Below, in pieces: positions 7,497 through 14,615 of a stretch of DNA of 21,337 nt. Under the pieces are notes generated by a model. That model worked only from the letters and a program-made list of their open reading frames with translations. It was not told the DNA's origin and did no database searches. Location of the stretch: NCBI GenBank assembly GCA_031271065.1, contig JAISWP010000205.1, positions 1 through 21,337 of the forward strand, read 5' to 3'. The DNA is from Synergistaceae bacterium (GTDB lineage Bacteria; Synergistota; Synergistia; Synergistales; Synergistaceae). Positions within the stretch are counted from its first letter, which is position 1. Every line of letters begins with the position of its first letter. The translations under genes and the position numbers were made by a program.

Positions 7497-8822
7497 TCAC
7501 ATCTTATCCTGAAGATTATCCACAAGGGCCTTTATATTAGAGTTATTTTTGATCATCTCTTCTATCTTTTTGCACGCGTAAAGAACAGTCGTATGGTCTT
7601 TTTTGTTGAAGGATATAGCTATCTGATTTACTGTGAGCGGCAGATTTTTTCTGGCCAGATACATTGCGATCTGGCGCGCCATAGCCAGATCAGCCGTCCT
7701 GTTCTGAGACTGGAGTTCCTCGACCGTTATCTCGAAGCTCTCCGCCACTATCTGCTGAATGTGATCTATGCTCACCTGCCCTTTGGGATTTCCGCGGAGT
7801 ATATCCTTTAGCCACACGCCTATATTCTCGGTGCTCATGGGCTCCGAGTTTATCTCAGAATGGGCTATTACTCGGTTTAAGGCTCCTTCCAGCTCTCTTA
7901 TGTTGCTCGGTATGTTCTGGGCCAGGAAGAGTATGACTTCCTCAGGGATGACTTGGTTTTTGAAGTAGGCCTTCTTTTGGAGTATGGCCACTCTGGTCTC
8001 GAGATCAGGGGTTTGGATGTCGGTCACCAGCCCCGACTCGAAGCGGGACACCAGACGCTCCTCCACCTTGAGCATCTCCCTGGGGGGACGGTCGGAACAT
8101 ATCACTATCTGCTTCTGTTCGTGGTGCAGAGTGTTGAACGTGTTGAAAATTTCCTCCTGTATCGCTTCCTTTCCGTTGATGAACTGTATGTCGTCTATCA
8201 GCAGAAGATCCAGGCGGCGGTATTTTTCCCATAACTCGTGACGGCTGTTCTGCCTTATGGCCGTTATGAGATCGTTGTTGAATTTTTCTGAGCTGACGTA
8301 TAAAATTTTCGCGTCCTCTATGTTCTGGCTGACCTGGTGAGCTATCGCGTGCATGAGATGCGTTTTGCCCAGACCGACGCCTCCCCATATGAAAAGGGGG
8401 TTGTACGCGATTCCGGGAGACTCGCTCACGGCGAGGCTGGCCGCGTGAGCCAGCCTGTTCGAGTTGCCCACCACGAACGACTCGAACACGTAAGTCGGAA
8501 TGAGTCCGTTCTGGGTCCGCTGTATTGACTGATTTTTCGCAGGCGTCTTGTCCCTCTTCAGATCGGAGGACTGTTCGTGCGCGACCTGGATTGAAACGGC
8601 CGACGCGTACCCCTTTTCATCGAGGAAACCTACGAGGTGATCCGTGACCAGCGTTTCCAGTTTCGATTTCGAGAACTGGTTGTTCGCTTCTATGAGAAGA
8701 ACCCCGTCCTTCAGAGATACGGGACGGCTGGTGACAAGCCATATCTCGTTTATATTTTCCGGCAGAAACTCTCTCACCGAAGCCAGAACATCCTTCCAGA
8801 CCGTCACAACATCTTTCTCCAA
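7497..8822 (-). CDS. dnaA: Chromosomal replication initiator protein DnaA
   Basis: A 441-residue AAA+ initiator that binds DnaA boxes and opens oriC. Domain I spans about residues 1-80 and a short polar linker lies at about 85-108. Domain III has Walker A GGVGLGKT at 147-154, Walker B LLLIDDIQF at about 207-214 and sensor region NIPSNIRELEGALNR at 303-317. Domain IV ends with the DNA-binding signature KKDHTTVLYACKKI at 407-420. The start is TTG at 8822, eight bases after GAGGTG; it gives the normal N-terminus and no ATG is near. A likely -10 TATAAT lies about 60 nt upstream, and DnaA boxes upstream suggest autoregulation. The gene looks more AT-rich than its neighbours. Confidence 0.97.
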   Translation of the reverse strand: MEKDVVTVWKDVLASVREFLPENINEIWLVTSRPVSLKDGVLLIEANNQFSKSKLETLVTDHLVGFLDEKGYASAVSIQVAHEQSSDLKRDKTPAKNQSIQRTQNGLIPTYVFESFVVGNSNRLAHAASLAVSESPGIAYNPLFIWGGVGLGKTHLMHAIAHQVSQNIEDAKILYVSSEKFNNDLITAIRQNSRHELWEKYRRLDLLLIDDIQFINGKEAIQEEIFNTFNTLHHEQKQIVICSDRPPREMLKVEERLVSRFESGLVTDIQTPDLETRVAILQKKAYFKNQVIPEEVILFLAQNIPSNIRELEGALNRVIAHSEINSEPMSTENIGVWLKDILRGNPKGQVSIDHIQQIVAESFEITVEELQSQNRTADLAMARQIAMYLARKNLPLTVNQIAISFNKKDHTTVLYACKKIEEMIKNNSNIKALVDNLQDKM

Positions 8823-8879
8823 TTTAAAAACACCTCGTCTGCCTCGTATTCATCCTACTATCGCCGGAGAAGTAAAGCC

Positions 8880-8908
8880 ATTATATTCTAACATGACCCG
8901 AAAATGAA
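8880..8908 (-). promoter_or_regulatory. Probable dnaA promoter
   Basis: On the minus strand a perfect -10 hexamer TATAAT occupies 8885-8880. A poor -35 (TTCATT) lies 17 nt upstream at 8908-8903. Transcription would start near 8873, leaving a leader of about 50 nt before the TTG start. DnaA boxes begin about 30 nt upstream of the -35, which would allow DnaA to repress its own gene. Confidence 0.5.
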
Positions 8909-8936
8909 TAATCATGATGAAACTCCCGCGCCCATA

Positions 8937-9129
8937 TTATCCACTTATATTTTCCACATATACACAGCGGGCTTTCCGCAAATTTGTGGATTTTCGTAGG
9001 TAATTGCTATTTCATTCGTCCAAAGGATGTCAAGTTTTACCCGAAATATTTTTCACATACGAAATGGCGTTGAATCGAAAAAGAGGGGAGTGGAAAAAAA
9101 TAGCGGAGTTATCCACAGATTGTGTATAA
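8937..9129. other. Upstream half of oriC: DnaA-box cluster
   Basis: Perfect matches to TTWTNCACA are TTTTCCACA (8950-8958), TTTTTCACA (9049-9057), TTATCCACA (9109-9117) and, on the minus strand, TTATACACA (9129-9121). The last two form a head-to-head pair separated by only GAT. One-mismatch boxes are TTATCCACT (8937-8945), ATATACACA (8958-8966) and a minus-strand TTTTCCACT (9097-9089). AT-rich tracts follow (for example eight or more T around 9143-9150). The whole 8823-9332 stretch has no gene I can support; besides these boxes it holds the dnaA promoter on one side and the promoter and leader of the DUF362 operon on the other. Together with the dnaA-dnaN spacer this is the chromosome origin. 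Confidence 0.85.
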
Positions 9130-9202
9130 CTTAGGTGGACAATTTTTTTTAAATCCGGACCGGAATATCGCGCCCTTAGATATTTTCTGTACATATATAC
9201 AC

Positions 9203-9230
9203 TTGCGCAAACCCGGGGTGGTATTATATT
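9203..9230 (+). promoter_or_regulatory. Possible promoter of the DUF362-polyferredoxin-tatAC operon
   Basis: TTGCGC (9203-9208) and TATATT (9225-9230) are spaced by 16 nt and point to the DUF362 gene, giving a leader of about 95 nt. The -35 is weak. The leader can form a hairpin from GCTTCG (9247-9252) and CGAAGC (9264-9269) with a T-rich loop. Confidence 0.35.
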
Positions 9231-9332
9231 TCTGCCGCGTCAGAGCGCTTCGTAAATTTTTTTCGAAGCATGGACTGCGATTTTCCGTAAAGCGATCGGT
9301 AAAAAAATAAGATGTTTAAGGGGGTATCACCG

Positions 9333-10250
9333 GTGGACAGGCGTGAATTTTTGAAAAAAACGGTCGCGTTGGGCATAGGCGCCGGAATCACTTTCATTCC
9401 GGGCGGTCTCAGAAAACTGGGCGGCGCCGCCTCTGCCGCCGGTGAATTTCCCGACCTCGCGGCAATTAAAGGCGGACGGCCCGAGACGATGTTCGACGCC
9501 GGCATGAAAGCCATAGGGGGCATGGGCAGGTTCGTCCGGCCCGGACAGACCGTACTGGTGAAGCCTAACATGTCCTGGGACGTCCCCCCGGAGGGCGGCG
9601 CTAACACGTCCCCGGAGCTGGTGGCACGGGTCATAAAGCACTGCTTCGACGCGGGGGCGAGCAGGGTCTATGTGATGGATCACTCCATCGAGTACTGGGA
9701 AAACAGCAGAAGGTCCTCCCGGATAGGAGACGCGGTAAACAGTTCCGGCGGAGTCTACGCCCCCTCGAACGAGGACGGTTACTACCAGAATGCGGCGGTG
9801 GGCGGCAACGCGCTGAAGGAGACGATGATCCACGAGACCCTGCTCGAGAGCGACGTGCTGATAAGCGTTCCTGTTTTGAAACATCACGGCGGAGCGGGGG
9901 TCAGCATCTCCGCGAAGGGATTGATGGGATGCGTCTGGGACCGCAGAAGCTATCACGCGAAGGGCCTACATCGCTGTATCGCGGATTTTCTGCTCGTCAG
10001 AAAGCCGGACCTGAACGTCATAGACGCTTCCGGGGTGATAACACGGCACGGGCCGAGGGGAGGGTCCGCGTCGGACATAGTGCGCATGGAGTCCCTTCTG
10101 ATATCCCCCGACGTGGTCGCGTCGGATACGGCCGGGTCCATGATGCTGGGACACAAGCCGGGAGACATAGAGCATATACGTCTCGCGGCGGAAGCGGGAC
10201 ACGGTGAGATGAACCTTTCCAAATTGAGGATCGAGCGTATAACGGTGTGA
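9333..10250 (+). CDS. DUF362 protein with twin-arginine (Tat) signal
   Basis: A protein of about 305 residues. GTG at 9333 is chosen because AAGGGGGT lies seven bases upstream and the protein then opens MDRREFLKKTVALGIGAG, a textbook Tat signal (R-R-x-F-L-K plus a weakly hydrophobic helix). An in-frame ATG at 9312 lacks a ribosome site. A likely cleavage region is near ASAAGE, about residue 33. The mature part fits DUF362: VRPGQTVLVKPNMSWD near the start, ASRVYVMDHS, LLESDVLISVPVLKHH and ISAKGLMGC. Its function is not established; many DUF362 proteins occur with ferredoxin domains. Here its stop overlaps the start of a polyferredoxin gene (GTGA), so the two products probably work together outside the cytoplasmic membrane. 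Confidence 0.85.
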   Translation: MDRREFLKKTVALGIGAGITFIPGGLRKLGGAASAAGEFPDLAAIKGGRPETMFDAGMKAIGGMGRFVRPGQTVLVKPNMSWDVPPEGGANTSPELVARVIKHCFDAGASRVYVMDHSIEYWENSRRSSRIGDAVNSSGGVYAPSNEDGYYQNAAVGGNALKETMIHETLLESDVLISVPVLKHHGGAGVSISAKGLMGCVWDRRSYHAKGLHRCIADFLLVRKPDLNVIDASGVITRHGPRGGSASDIVRMESLLISPDVVASDTAGSMMLGHKPGDIEHIRLAAEAGHGEMNLSKLRIERITV

Positions 10251-11692
10251 AAAAGATATACCGCGCCCTTTCCCGCGCGCGGATCGCCGCCGCGGGAGCT
10301 GTGTTCGTTCTTTTCGCGTTTCTTTACACAGCTCCCGGGCCCGCCGGTCTTTTCGGCCCGGCGATGGACTGGCAGTTCTCCCCGCGTGCAGCGGGAGCCG
10401 GCTTTGCCGCCGGAAGCGCCGCGCTGTTCATCGTCCTGGCGCTGATCTTGGGGCGGGTTTTCTGTTCCGTTTTCTGTCCGATGGGCGCTTTTCAGGAACT
10501 TTTGTGGCGGGTCTCGGGCCGTTTGGGAATGGCCGGGAGAAAATATGTCAGGCCGTGGAGGCTGCGGTACGCCGCGGCGGTTTTGGCGGCCGCGGGAGCG
10601 ATAACGCTCAATATGCCGCTTTTTTCCGTCATGGACCCGATATCGAACTTCGGGCGCGTTTTTGCCCGGATAAATTTTTCGTCCTTCGATTCCGTTCCGG
10701 GCACGCTGCCGAAGGCGGCGGTCATATTCGCGGTGATCGCGGTGTTCGCCTGCGCCAGAGGCAGGCGGTTCTGCGACTGGTGTCCGGCGGGAGTGGTTTT
10801 GGGGTTCGCTTCACATATAGCTCCCTTCGGGATGAAGATCGACGCCTCCCGCTGCGCGGCCTGCGGTCTCTGCGAGAAGGTCTGCCCGATGAACTGCGCC
10901 GATTCCGCCGGCAGGCGCATAGACAAAGACCGCTGCGTGCTCTGTATGGAGTGCGCCGCCGGCTGTCCCGGAGCCTTCATAAGTTTCGGCCCGGACGCGG
11001 GGGTCAAAACGGACGGCGAGGGACGAAGACATTTCGTCAAGAGGATATGCGCGTTTATAATAGGAGCGGGCTATATCGGAGGCAGAAACGTGAGAGATAT
11101 TATGCGGGACAATTTCTTCGCGTCCGCGGCCAGTCCGGACGGTGAAATTCCGGCGCGTCCGCCGGGCGCGGCGGACGACGGGCATTTTTCATCCCGCTGT
11201 ATCGGATGTCTTGCCTGCGCGGCGGTCTGCCCGACGGGCATAATCCGCTCCGTCGGGTCGATACAGCCCTGTCTCGTCTACGGGAGCGGTTACTGCCAGT
11301 TCAACTGCGTCGAGTGCGGCAGGGTCTGTCCCACGGACGCCATCACCCGTCTGAACGCGGAGACAAAGCGCAGGACCCGCGTGGCTCTCTCGGACCTGAC
11401 CCTGCCGAGGTGCGTGGTGATCACGAAGAGTCAGGCCTGCGGCGCCTGCGCGGAAGTCTGCCCGACCCGCGCGCTGTCGATGGTGCGAGGAGGTGCTCCG
11501 GGACTGACCGAGCCCTCCTTCGACAGCGATTACTGCATCGGATGCGGGGCCTGCATCGCGGTCTGCCCCGCCGAGCCGAACGCTTTCGCGCTGAAAGGAG
11601 TGCGGGTCCAGTCCCTCACTCCCGGGATCAGGGAACTGGAGGACGACGGCGGAACGACGCCGATGTCCGCCGGGGACGATTTTCCTTTTTAG
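10247..11692 (+). CDS. Membrane polyferredoxin, NapH-NapG-like fusion with an internal twin-arginine motif
   Basis: A 481-residue iron-sulfur protein. Residues 1-170 have four hydrophobic helices with the NapH-type motifs FCSVFCP (C73, C77) and FCDWCP (C176, C179). Two ferredoxin sites follow (C203/206/209/213 and C230/233/236/240). Then comes RRHFVKR (260-266) with a short hydrophobic segment, the NapG/MauM-type RPPGA (304-308), and up to four more clusters: C318/321/324/328, C350/354/357/361, C389/398/401/405 and C430/433/436/440. The second and third of these have non-standard spacing. NapH/NapG relatives move electrons from quinol to periplasmic enzymes. The internal RR motif suggests that Sec inserts helices 1-4 and Tat exports the folded C-terminal domain, as known for some polyferredoxins. 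The GTG start overlaps the DUF362 stop. Partner enzyme unknown. Confidence 0.88.
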   Translation: MKKIYRALSRARIAAAGAVFVLFAFLYTAPGPAGLFGPAMDWQFSPRAAGAGFAAGSAALFIVLALILGRVFCSVFCPMGAFQELLWRVSGRLGMAGRKYVRPWRLRYAAAVLAAAGAITLNMPLFSVMDPISNFGRVFARINFSSFDSVPGTLPKAAVIFAVIAVFACARGRRFCDWCPAGVVLGFASHIAPFGMKIDASRCAACGLCEKVCPMNCADSAGRRIDKDRCVLCMECAAGCPGAFISFGPDAGVKTDGEGRRHFVKRICAFIIGAGYIGGRNVRDIMRDNFFASAASPDGEIPARPPGAADDGHFSSRCIGCLACAAVCPTGIIRSVGSIQPCLVYGSGYCQFNCVECGRVCPTDAITRLNAETKRRTRVALSDLTLPRCVVITKSQACGACAEVCPTRALSMVRGGAPGLTEPSFDSDYCIGCGACIAVCPAEPNAFALKGVRVQSLTPGIRELEDDGGTTPMSAGDDFPF

Positions 11693-11704
11693 GGGGGATA
11701 CGCT

Positions 11705-11884
11705 GTGAATCTCGGAATGGGCGAAATAGGTCTTTTGATAGTTCTGGCCCTTGTGGTTTTCGGCGCTAAACGGCTTCCGGAGGTGGGCCGCGCGGCGGGG
11801 GACGCCATAAGGGAGTTCAAAGCCGCGCTGAACGGCAGCGAACGGAAGGACGGCAGCGAGCGGACGAAGGACGATGCCGATTGA
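11705..11884 (+). CDS. tatA: Sec-independent protein translocase TatA/E-family protein
   Basis: A 59-residue protein. It opens with MNLGMGEIGLLIVLALVVFG, a short membrane helix ending in the conserved F-G, followed by the amphipathic helix AKRLPEVGRAAGDAIREFK and a charged tail. This is the classic TatA layout. TatA oligomers form the pathway by which TatC-bound folded proteins cross the inner membrane. The start is GTG at 11705, eight bases after a G-rich site. It starts 12 nt after the polyferredoxin stop and overlaps tatC by 11 nt. No separate tatB is seen, so this may be a minimal TatA-TatC system with a bifunctional TatA, as in many Gram-positive bacteria. Confidence 0.92.
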   Translation: MNLGMGEIGLLIVLALVVFGAKRLPEVGRAAGDAIREFKAALNGSERKDGSERTKDDAD

Positions 11885-12584
11885 CGGCGGAGAATGGGAA
11901 GAACATCTGGAGGAACTCAGACGCCGGATAATAAGCGTGCTTGCGGTTTTTTCCGTCTCCGCGGCCGTATCCTTCGCACTCTCGGAGCATATAGTTTCAT
12001 TCCTCACGGATCCGGTATCCGAGCTGGAGGCGCGGCTTTATTACTTTTCTCCGGCCGAGAAATTTACGGCCTACCTCTACGTGTCGGCGGTTTCAGGAGC
12101 GGTCGTCACCGCGCCTTTTTTCATACTCGAAACGGCCCTTTTCATCTGGCCGGCCCTCAAAGCCGCGGAGAAACGGCGGGCCAGGTTCATGCTCATATCG
12201 ATTCCCGCGCTCTTTCTGGCCGGCGCGGCGGCGGCGTACCGATTCCTCGCTCCCGCCGTGATGAGTTTTTTCCTCTCGTTCGGCGGGAAGGACATAGAGC
12301 CTCTGTGGAGTTTCAGGGAGTATCTCTCCCTGCTGATCTCGATGATGATGGCCTCCGGGATGCTCTTGGAACTGCCTCCGGCGCTCTTGGCGCTGTGCGC
12401 CGCCGGGGTCCTGGACCCGGCGCGCGTTTCCAGAGCCCGTCCTTATGTGATAATTCTGATTTTTTTCCTCGCCGGGGTATTCACTCCGCCCGACGTCACG
12501 AGCCAGGTGATGCTGGGAGTACCGCTTTATCTGCTGTTTGAGGGGGCGCTGTTTCTGGCCCGGATCGTATCGGGGAGGAAATGA
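11874..12584 (+). CDS. tatC: Sec-independent protein translocase TatC
   Basis: A 236-residue six-helix membrane protein, normal for TatC, the receptor for twin-arginine signals. The N-terminal cytoplasmic segment EWEEHLEELRRRI holds the conserved H-L-x-E-L-R. The region VVTAPFFILETALFIWPALKAAEKR matches the first cytoplasmic-loop area, including the conserved Glu in the A-L-x-x-x-E context that contacts the signal. Later conserved marks are LELPPAL and FTPPDVTSQ. The ATG lies inside the end of tatA, so translation is probably coupled. Its two upstream neighbours carry twin-arginine motifs and are likely clients. Confidence 0.95.
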   Translation: MPIDGGEWEEHLEELRRRIISVLAVFSVSAAVSFALSEHIVSFLTDPVSELEARLYYFSPAEKFTAYLYVSAVSGAVVTAPFFILETALFIWPALKAAEKRRARFMLISIPALFLAGAAAAYRFLAPAVMSFFLSFGGKDIEPLWSFREYLSLLISMMMASGMLLELPPALLALCAAGVLDPARVSRARPYVIILIFFLAGVFTPPDVTSQVMLGVPLYLLFEGALFLARIVSGRK

Positions 12585-12741
12585 GAAGCGCCCGAGGAGA
12601 TTGAAATTCCGCGTCCGCCGCTTGCTTTTCGGGGAATTTTACGTGAAGATGCCGGAGAACGGCCGGATAAAATGACCTGGTTCGGGCGGCGTATGTCCGC
12701 CCTGCTTGACGAAGTTCTGCGTACATTGGAGGAATGGTGGT
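12585..12741 (+). other. tatC-ftsH spacer without a recognised gene
   Basis: The 157-nt gap holds an imperfect hairpin (GGGCGG 12684-12689 with CCGCCC 12697-12702, no T-run) and a possible 24-codon TTG frame from 12600 to 12674 ending in TGA. That frame starts only one base after an AGGAGA. I do not recognise its product and would not call it a gene. No clear promoter is visible, so ftsH may be co-transcribed with the tat operon. Confidence 0.4.
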
Positions 12742-14595
12742 ATGGAACCCAAGAAAAAACGCGCGCAGTTTTCCCTCGCGTATTTCGTGCTGATGATATT
12801 CGTGGTGTGGATATTCAACGACATGATATACCGCCCTTACATGCTGAAGGAGCGCGAGGTCTCGTACAGCGCTTTCCTCAAATACCTCTCCGAGGGGCAT
12901 GTGAAAAGCGTGGCGATATGGACCGACAGACTCGCCTTCACATTGAAGGGAGAGGATTCCTCCCCTCAGGACAACCCGTCGTTCGTCCACAACGTGGTCC
13001 GGGTGGCGGACCCTGGCATCGTGGACCGTCTGATGAACGCGGGGGTCGAGTTCTCCGAGGTCAAGCAGACGGAGGGGATTTTGAACGCCCTCATGGGCTG
13101 GGTCATCGCATTCCTGCCTCTGATCCTTCTCTGGTATTTCATGTACAGGAGGATGTCCGGGGTCGGAGGCAGCGTGCTCTCCTTCGGCAAGAACAACTCC
13201 CAGGAAATTCAGGGGGAGATGACGGGAGTCCGTTTCGCGGACGTGGGAGGAGTCGGCGAGGCCGAAGTAGAGCTGAAGGAGATAATAGATTATCTGAAAT
13301 TTCCCGAGCGCTTCAACAGACTGGGCGCGAAACTGCCCAAAGGCGTGCTGCTGGTTGGGCCGCCAGGCACCGGAAAGACCCTTCTCGCCAAGGCTACGGC
13401 CGGGGAAGCGGGAGTGCCCTTTTTCTCTCTCACGGGATCCAGCTTCGTGGAGATGTTCGTCGGAGTGGGCGCTGCGCGGGTGCGCGACCTGTTCGAGCAG
13501 GCGAAGAAAAAGGCGCCCTGCATCATCTTTATAGACGAGATAGACGCGATAGGCCAGGCCCGTTCCAGCATAGCCGCCATGAGCGGAAACAGCGAACGGG
13601 AGAACACGCTGAACCAGCTTCTGGCGGAGATGGACGGATTTCGGGCCAACACCGGCGTCATCATAATGGCCGCGACGAACAGGCCGGAGATACTGGACCA
13701 GGCTCTGGTCCGTCCCGGCAGGTTCGACAGGCAGGTGCAGATCACGCTCCCCACGGAGGAGGGGAGGCTGGGCATACTGAAGATACACTCCAGGGGCGTG
13801 CCCCTGGAGGACGGAGGGAATCTGGAGGGCATCGCCCGGATGACTCCCGGTTTCTCCGGGGCCGAGCTGGCCAATATCATCAACGAGGCTTCTCTGCTGG
13901 CGGTCCGCAGAGGCGCGGAAAAAGTGGCCATGCGGGATCTGGACCTGGCGATAGAGCGTGTTGTGGCCGGTCTCCAGAAAAAGACCCCCCTTTCGCCGGA
14001 GGTCCGGCGGAAAGTCGCCTTCCACGAAGCGGGACACGCCCTGACGGCCTGCTCTCTGTCCGGAACAGACCCGGTGCACAAGATAAGCATAATACCGACC
14101 TCGAAGGGGGCACTGGGCTACACGATGCAGCTTCCCACGGAGGACCAGTTTCTCAAAGGCGAGGACGAACTGCGCTCGCGGATGGCCGTGATGCTCGGAG
14201 GGCGCGCCGCGGAGCTGCTGGTATTCGGAACGGCCACCACCGGAGCCTCCAACGATCTCGAAGTGGCCTCGATGCTGGCCCGGAGGATGGTGACCGAGTT
14301 CGGCATGTCGAAAACCCTGGGCCCGGTGAGATACTCCAACCCGGAAGGGGCTTATCTCGGCAGTCCGTCCTCCAACAGGGACGACATATCCCAGGAGACC
14401 ACAGCCGCCATAGACAGGGAGATACGCGATATCGTGACGGAGGCTCAGAGCACCGCGATGAAGATACTGGAAACCCGCAGGCCGGCTCTGGATAAGATAG
14501 CCCTGACCCTTCAGGAAAACGAAGTGGTGATGGGAGACGAGATGAGGGAGATAATCGATTCGGCCGGGGCCGGCGAAACAAAGGCCGGGGAATAA
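12742..14595 (+). CDS. ftsH: ATP-dependent zinc metalloprotease FtsH
   Basis: A 617-residue membrane AAA+ protease that degrades unfolded and short-lived membrane and cytosolic proteins. ATG 12742 is chosen because GGAGG lies nine bases upstream and the product then has the usual short basic start before helix 1 (residues 10-29). Next come a periplasmic domain of about 85 residues, helix 2 (115-135), Walker A GPPGTGKT (206-213), Walker B IIFIDE (261-266), the second region of homology with RPGRFDRQ (324-331), the zinc site HEAGH (428-432) and the third ligand Asp505 in the N-D-L context. All catalytic residues are present. It converges with the ECF gene. tilS and hpt, common ftsH neighbours, are absent here. 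Confidence 0.97.
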   Translation: MEPKKKRAQFSLAYFVLMIFVVWIFNDMIYRPYMLKEREVSYSAFLKYLSEGHVKSVAIWTDRLAFTLKGEDSSPQDNPSFVHNVVRVADPGIVDRLMNAGVEFSEVKQTEGILNALMGWVIAFLPLILLWYFMYRRMSGVGGSVLSFGKNNSQEIQGEMTGVRFADVGGVGEAEVELKEIIDYLKFPERFNRLGAKLPKGVLLVGPPGTGKTLLAKATAGEAGVPFFSLTGSSFVEMFVGVGAARVRDLFEQAKKKAPCIIFIDEIDAIGQARSSIAAMSGNSERENTLNQLLAEMDGFRANTGVIIMAATNRPEILDQALVRPGRFDRQVQITLPTEEGRLGILKIHSRGVPLEDGGNLEGIARMTPGFSGAELANIINEASLLAVRRGAEKVAMRDLDLAIERVVAGLQKKTPLSPEVRRKVAFHEAGHALTACSLSGTDPVHKISIIPTSKGALGYTMQLPTEDQFLKGEDELRSRMAVMLGGRAAELLVFGTATTGASNDLEVASMLARRMVTEFGMSKTLGPVRYSNPEGAYLGSPSSNRDDISQETTAAIDREIRDIVTEAQSTAMKILETRRPALDKIALTLQENEVVMGDEMREIIDSAGAGETKAGE

Positions 14596-14615
14596 GGTCC
14601 GCGTCAGCCCTCGTC

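Noticed and set aside
9122..9310. Small open frame (62 codons) between oriC and the DUF362 gene
   Set aside because: It starts inside a DnaA box, has no ribosome site and covers promoter-like DNA; its translation looks random.
12600..12674. 24-codon TTG frame between tatC and ftsH as a gene or tilS remnant
   Set aside because: The ribosome site is only one base from the TTG and the peptide matches nothing I know; chance is likely.
12684..12702. GGGCGG/CCGCCC hairpin before ftsH as a terminator
   Set aside because: Six-bp stem with no T-run after it; it cannot be called a terminator.
12672..14495. 607-codon plus-strand frame overlapping ftsH
   Set aside because: Shifted frame of ftsH with low-complexity Arg/Gly-rich translation. 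The ribosome site fits the ftsH ATG at 12742.
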